From: Stomorhina lunata
Taxonomy: Eukaryota > Arthropoda > Insecta > Diptera > Rhiniidae
Assembly (NCBI GenBank): GCA_933228675.1
Contig: OW121742.1
Location: 16,074,489-16,138,488, forward strand
Direction: 5' to 3'
Length of the DNA: 64,000 nucleotides
The translations under genes and the position numbers were made by a program. The notes below the pieces were generated by a model that saw only the letters and a list, made by a program, of their open reading frames with translations, did not search any database and was not told the DNA's origin. How positions within the stretch are numbered: the stretch's first letter is position 1; every line of letters starts with the position of its first letter. Below are positions 60,701 to 64,000 of the stretch, piece by piece.

Positions 60701-62238
60701 GTTGTTTGCTGGTTTGTGTTTAATTAAATGTATTATGAAATAAAAATGTTTGTTAAACAAAAAAATCTATTTTTAAATTGAAAAAGATATAAAATTACAT
60801 ACCATTTAGCGATTGCCTACTTTTTTTATAAAACTATAGCGATCGCCAATTTTAATAAAGAAAACTATAGCGATCTCTTACTTTTCTATAGAAAACTATA
60901 TCGAAAACTATAGCGATCATTAAATTTTCTTTAGAAAACTATAGTGATCGCTAACTTTTCTATAGAAAACTATAGCGATCGCTTACTTTTCTATAGAAAA
61001 CTATATCGATCACCAACTTTTCTATAGAAAACTATAGCGATCGCCAACTTTTCTATAGAAAACTATAGCGATTACCAACATTTCTATAGAAAACTATAGC
61101 AATCGCCAACTTTTCTATAGAAAAATATAGCGATCGCCAACTTTTCTATAGAAATCTATAGCGATCGTCAACTTTTCTTTAGAAAACTATAGCGATCGGC
61201 AACTTTTCTTTAGAAAACTATAGCGATCGCCAACTTTTCTATAGAAAATTTTAGCGATCTCCAACATTTTTAAAGAAATGTTTCGCTTTATTCAAAACTC
61301 AAACCATTTTTGTTCTCTTTATTGTTTCCAACCGGAATACTATTAATGTAGGTCAAGTGCTGGGAATTTTACCAAAAATTCTCCATTTGTGATCGAACCA
61401 AAAACAGAAAATTTATTTATTTATTTAATGAAACGAAAAAGTTGTTATTAAAAAAAAATAAATATAATTAGAAAATTAATTAATTATATTAGTAGAATTT
61501 TGTGTAAGCAATTTGGAAAAAACAACAACTCATTTTGTTAGATATTAAATAATTTTTTTGCCAGTCATTTATCCATAAAAATACCAATATCCAAATATGG
61601 AATTACAATGTATCACGTGGGATTGCCATAAAAAGAAAAACCGTCAAATAAAGTTTTTTTTTAAATAAAAATACACATTTGTTGAAGAGGAAGATCAAAA
61701 CAGTGTGATAAAGAAAAATTCACACAAAAGTTTAATGTAATAGAAAAATTTCGGTTCAAATTGAACAGAATACCTCTAAAACTGCTATACCGATATTGGA
61801 AATATACTTGGCAAAAATGTTCTGTATAAAGTTTTCTATCGAAATGCTTTTGTATCAGTTCAGCAGGTTTTAAAGTGGCTCCTAGTATCTTCTCAAAGTT
61901 TTATCCTACTATCACCGAGGCTTTCGGATGCTCAGAACGTTTTGTTAATTTTTTACCGCAGAAGTCATGACTATACGGCTTTTAATTATCTTTTTTACAC
62001 CTTTAACGAATGGATTTATATTCTTAATTTTTTTACTTCATGACTTTTTGAACTAAATTTAATTTTAATATTTTACACTTTTAATAGATTTATTAAACAA
62101 TAAATCATTTTTTAATTGTTATTTTTACAGTTTGTTTTTTATGTCGGCTGGTTGAAAGTTGCTGAAGTGCTAATTAACCCATTCGGTGAAGATGATGATG
62201 ATATAGAATTAAATTGGTTAATTGATAGACATATAAAG
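45715..62238 (+). CDS. Best2: Bestrophin chloride channel, N-terminal 325 codons (six exons)
   Basis: Bestrophins are pentameric plasma-membrane chloride/bicarbonate channels opened by calcium; in flies they contribute to volume-regulated or calcium-activated anion currents. Exons join in frame as 45715-45785, 57348-57458, 57847-58033, 58155-58523, 60190-60318 and 62131-62238 (975 bases). The start [10 protein letters not shown] matches the conserved bestrophin N-terminus and RWRGS-like WRGSVYK follows. The pore neck [10 protein letters not shown] has Ile77, Phe81 and Phe85, equivalent to the hydrophobic gate of vertebrate BEST1. [25 protein letters not shown] and the calcium clasp NPFGEDDDD (acidic residues 309-313) are all present. 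It appears intact as far as visible; the remainder of the conserved domain and the variable cytoplasmic tail lie beyond the window. The symbol Best2 is from remembered similarity to the fly paralogues and is less certain than the family. Confidence 0.93.
45864..47552. repeat. 31-bp GATCGCC minisatellite array in intron 1 (5' part)
   Basis: About 54 units of TTTTCTATAGAAAAGTTGG plus TGATCGCCAAAG. The centre (46090-47270) is nearly uniform and the edges carry a GCGATCGCTATAG variant. In this array the GTTGG half is on the plus strand, opposite to the arrays in introns 4-6. A block of units with CTAAAG instead of CTATAG (46410-46620) shows local amplification. Confidence 0.97.
47971..51420. repeat. 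31-bp CATTATAAAAA minisatellite array in intron 1
   Basis: The unit is TTTTTCTATAGAAAATTTTT plus CATTATAAAAA. Two copies of a foreign insert (ATTAGTGATTTTTCGACC, then a stem AAATAAAAGA-TAAG-TCTTTTATTT) at about 50250-50315 and 50970-51035 lie 720 bases apart, marking a large segmental duplication. Confidence 0.95.
52868..56886. repeat. 31-bp ATATCGAAAA/ATACCGAAAA minisatellite array in intron 1
   Basis: The unit is ATTTTCTATAGAAAAATTTT plus TATATCGAAAA, or the ATACCG variant. Blocks are duplicated: a CTTTTAAAAAAATTTGTAT variant near 54150 and 54645, and a TTTGAATATTATGAAATTTT variant near 55496, 55960, 56080, 56285 and 56575, so the array has higher-order structure. Confidence 0.95.
56901..57105. 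repeat. Short GATCGCC array at the 3' end of intron 1
   Basis: About six diverged units with AAGGCGATCGCCAACTTTTC. It is oriented opposite to the GATCGCC array at the 5' end of the same intron. Confidence 0.9.
57348..57458 (+). CDS. Best2: Bestrophin coding exon 2
   Basis: Codons 24 (split) to 61 (split): [19 protein letters not shown] leading to [10 protein letters not shown]. This covers the conserved WRGS entry and the first membrane segment (roughly residues 32-57). Acceptor TTTTCAG, donor GTAAGT at 57459. Confidence 0.93.
57459..57846 (+). other. Bestrophin intron 2 with short GATCGC array
   Basis: 388 bases. The array at about 57536-57790 has eight units with TTGGCGATCGCTATAG and TTTTCTATAGAAAAG, in the same orientation as the 5' array of intron 1. 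The acceptor is CCTCTTTCCAG. Confidence 0.92.
57536..57790. repeat. 31-bp GCGATCGC minisatellite in intron 2
   Basis: About eight units, plus-strand GTTGG orientation, more variable than the large arrays. The array runs to within about 60 bases of the exon 3 acceptor. Confidence 0.93.
57847..58033 (+). CDS. Best2: Bestrophin coding exon 3
   Basis: Codons 61 (split) to 123. It contains the neck/selectivity segment [20 protein letters not shown] and [12 protein letters not shown]. The donor GTAAGG after GGAGTTAAT gives a phase-0 end; the stretch QNSNGGVN before it looks a little longer than in other bestrophins, so an alternative donor a few codons upstream is possible. Confidence 0.93.
58155..58523 (+). 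CDS. Best2: Bestrophin coding exon 4
   Basis: 123 codons (124-246) beginning [16 protein letters not shown]. It includes [18 protein letters not shown], the cytosolic helices, [19 protein letters not shown] and [20 protein letters not shown]. Acceptor TTTTTTTTTTTCAG, donor GTGAGA. The preceding intron 3 is only 121 bases and has no array. Confidence 0.95.
58524..60189 (+). other. Bestrophin intron 4, almost entirely GATCGCC array
   Basis: 1.67 kb. About 60 bases precede and 75 follow the array. The acceptor is CTCTATTTACAG. Confidence 0.93.
58583..60115. repeat. 31-bp GGCGATCGCC minisatellite array in intron 4
   Basis: About 49 units of ATGGCGATCGCCAAC plus TTTTCTATAGAAAATT, nearly uniform, with runs of an AAATTTATGG variant (59255-59415 and 59745-59870) that show unequal-exchange amplification. 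Orientation is opposite to the arrays in the 5' part of intron 1 and in intron 2. Confidence 0.97.
60190..60318 (+). CDS. Best2: Bestrophin coding exon 5
   Basis: 43 codons (247-289): [20 protein letters not shown], a membrane segment, then [11 protein letters not shown]. Acceptor TTTACAG, donor GTACAT (weaker than the others). Phase 0 at both ends. Confidence 0.93.
60319..62130 (+). other. Bestrophin intron 5
   Basis: 1.8 kb with a GATCGCC array at 60806-61275. Bases 60319-60805 and 61276-62118 are AT-rich intron with no recognised feature. The acceptor is TGTTATTTTTACAG. Confidence 0.92.
60806..61275. repeat. 31-bp GCGATCGCC minisatellite in intron 5
   Basis: About 15 units of TAGCGATCGCCAAC plus TTTTCTATAGAAAACTA, more diverged than in intron 4 and in the same orientation. 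Confidence 0.95.
62131..62238 (+). CDS. Best2: Bestrophin coding exon 6
   Basis: 36 codons (290-325): [19 protein letters not shown] then [17 protein letters not shown]. It contains the calcium-clasp acidic cluster. The start reads FVF where other bestrophins, as remembered, have FFF. Donor GTGAGT. The next exon is outside the window. Confidence 0.94.
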
Positions 62239-64000
62239 GTGAGTCCCACGACTATTTTAAATGATAAGTATTTAAGCAAATGAAGCGATCGCGAACATTT
62301 CTACGGAAAACTTTGGTGATAGCCAACTTTCCTATAGAAAACTATAGCAATCGTCAACTTTTCTATAGAAAACTATAGCGATCGTCAAATTTTTTATAGA
62401 AAACTATCGCGATCGCCAACTTTTCTATGTGAAAGTTGGCGATCGCCAACTTTTTTTCAGAAAACTAAGGCGATCGCAAACTTTTCTATAGAAAACTAAA
62501 GCGATCGCCAACTTTTCTATAGAAAACTATGGCGATCGCCAACTTTTCTATAGAAAACTATGGCGATCGCCAACTTTTCTATAGAAAACTATGGCGATCG
62601 CCAACTTTTCTATAGAAAACTATGGCGATCGCCAACTTTTCTATAGAAAACTATGGCGATCGCCAACTTTTCTATAGAAAACTATGGCGATCGCCAACTT
62701 TTCTATAGAAAACTTTGGCGATCACCAACTTTTCTATAGAAAACTTTGGCGATCACCAACTTTTCTATAGAAAACTTTGGCGATCACCAACTTTTCTATA
62801 GAAAACTTTGGCGATCACCAACTTTTCTATAGAAAACTTTGGCGATCACCAACTTTTCTATAGAAAACTAAGGCGATCGCCAACTTTTCTATAAAAAACT
62901 AAGGCGATTACCAACTTTTCTATAAAAAACTATAGCGATCGCCAACTTTTCTATACAAAACTAAAATGATCGCCAACTTTTCTATAGAAAACTAAGGCTA
63001 TCGCCAACTTTTCTATAGAAAACTAAGGCGATTGCCAACTTTTCTATAGAAAACTAAGGTGATCGCCAACTTTTCTATAGAAAACTTTGGCGATCGCCAA
63101 CTTTTCTATAGAAAACTTTGGCGATCGCCAACTTTTCTATAGAAAACTTTGGCGATCGCCAACTTTTCTATAGAAAACTTTGGCGATCGCCAACTTTTCT
63201 ATAGAAAACTTTGGCGATCGCCAACTTTTCTATAGAAAACTTTGGCGATCGCCAACTTTTCTATAGAAAACTTTGGCGATCGCCAACTTTTCTATAGAAA
63301 ACTTTGGCGATCGCCAACTTTTCTATAGAAAACTTTAGCGATCGCCAACTTTTCTATAGAATACTTTGGCGATCGCCAACTTTTCTATAGAAAACTTTGG
63401 CCGAGCGCCAACTTTTCTATAGAAAACTTTGGCGATCGCCAACTTTTCTATAGAAAACTTTGGCGATCGCCAACTTTTCTATAGAAAACTTTGGAGATCG
63501 CCAACTTTTCTATAGAAAACTTTGGCGATCGCCAACTTTTCTATAGAAAACTTTGGCGATCGCCAACTTTTCTATAGAAAACTTTGGCGATCGCCAACTT
63601 TTCTATAGAAAACTTTGGCGATCGCCAACTTTTCTATAGAAAACTTTGGCGATCGCCAACTTTTCTATAGAAAACTTTGGCGATCACCAATTTTTCTATA
63701 GAAAACTGAGGCGATCACCAACTTTTCTATAGAAAACTGAGGCGATCACCAACTTTTCTATAGAAAACTGAGGCGATCACCAACTTTTCTATAGAAAACT
63801 GAGGCGATCACCAACTTTTCTATTGAAAACTGAGGCGATCACCAACTTTTCTATAGAAAACTGAGGCGATCGCCAACTTTTCTATAGAAAACTGAGGCGA
63901 TCACTTTTCTATAGAAAACTTTGGTGATCACCAACTTTTTTTATAGAAAACTTTGGCGATCACCAACTTTTCTATAGAAAACTAAGGTGATCTCCAAGAA
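62239..64000 (+). other. Bestrophin intron 6 (continues beyond the window)
   Basis: From the GTGAGT donor to the window edge. The first 45 bases are ordinary sequence and all the rest is GATCGCC array; no acceptor is reached. Confidence 0.9.
62283..64000. repeat. 31-bp GGCGATCGCC minisatellite array in intron 6
   Basis: About 55 units of TTGGCGATCGCCAAC plus TTTTCTATAGAAAACT, in successive blocks of sub-variants (ATGGCGATCGCC, TTGGCGATCACC, TTGGCGATCGCC, GAGGCGATCACC). Same orientation as introns 4 and 5. It runs off the right edge. Confidence 0.97.

Overview
The window looks like a piece of a large, AT-rich genome from a higher fly (Brachycera, most likely a calyptrate such as a blow fly or house-fly relative). 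The reasons are short spliced exons with GT..AG introns, a bestrophin gene with insect-like sequence, DD41D (rosa-type) mariner copies, DINE-1/INE-1-like elements and Helitrons. No bacterial or organellar gene order is seen. Only two host protein genes are supported.

Layout. A pancreatic-lipase-family gene lies on the minus strand at 339-1259. From about 1.3 to 45 kb there is a gene-free block packed with repeats. It holds AT-rich 29-31 bp minisatellite arrays at 2.4-7.0, 23.2-25.8, 35.5-38.1 and 39.7-41.3 kb, and most of these sit between conserved single-copy end sequences, so they look like the inside of one mobile-element family. The block also holds three mariner copies (13.4, 17.3 and 30.5 kb), a hAT-like element with 8-bp target duplications (14.7-16.5 kb), several DINE-1-like copies, two Helitron copies (28.6 and 41.9 kb), a long palindromic element (27.0 kb) with half-copies elsewhere, SINE-like tRNA-derived pieces and a separate 31-bp minisatellite (32.8-33.6 kb).

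From 45.7 kb to beyond the right edge is a plus-strand bestrophin chloride-channel gene, probably Best2. Six coding exons are visible (325 codons, all splice phases agree); the C-terminal part lies outside the window. Five of its six visible introns carry minisatellite arrays of about 31 bp per unit. Intron 1 is 11.6 kb and almost entirely array. The arrays in this gene include a class with the palindrome GCGATCGC that is not seen in the intergenic arrays.

The most unusual signal is the minisatellite superfamily. Arrays with quite different variable halves share a palindromic CTATAG core and a 29-31 bp period. They appear to have been spread by a mobile element between genes, and to have expanded separately inside the bestrophin introns, in both orientations. 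All identifications were made by eye from the sequence and remembered family features; no database search was run.
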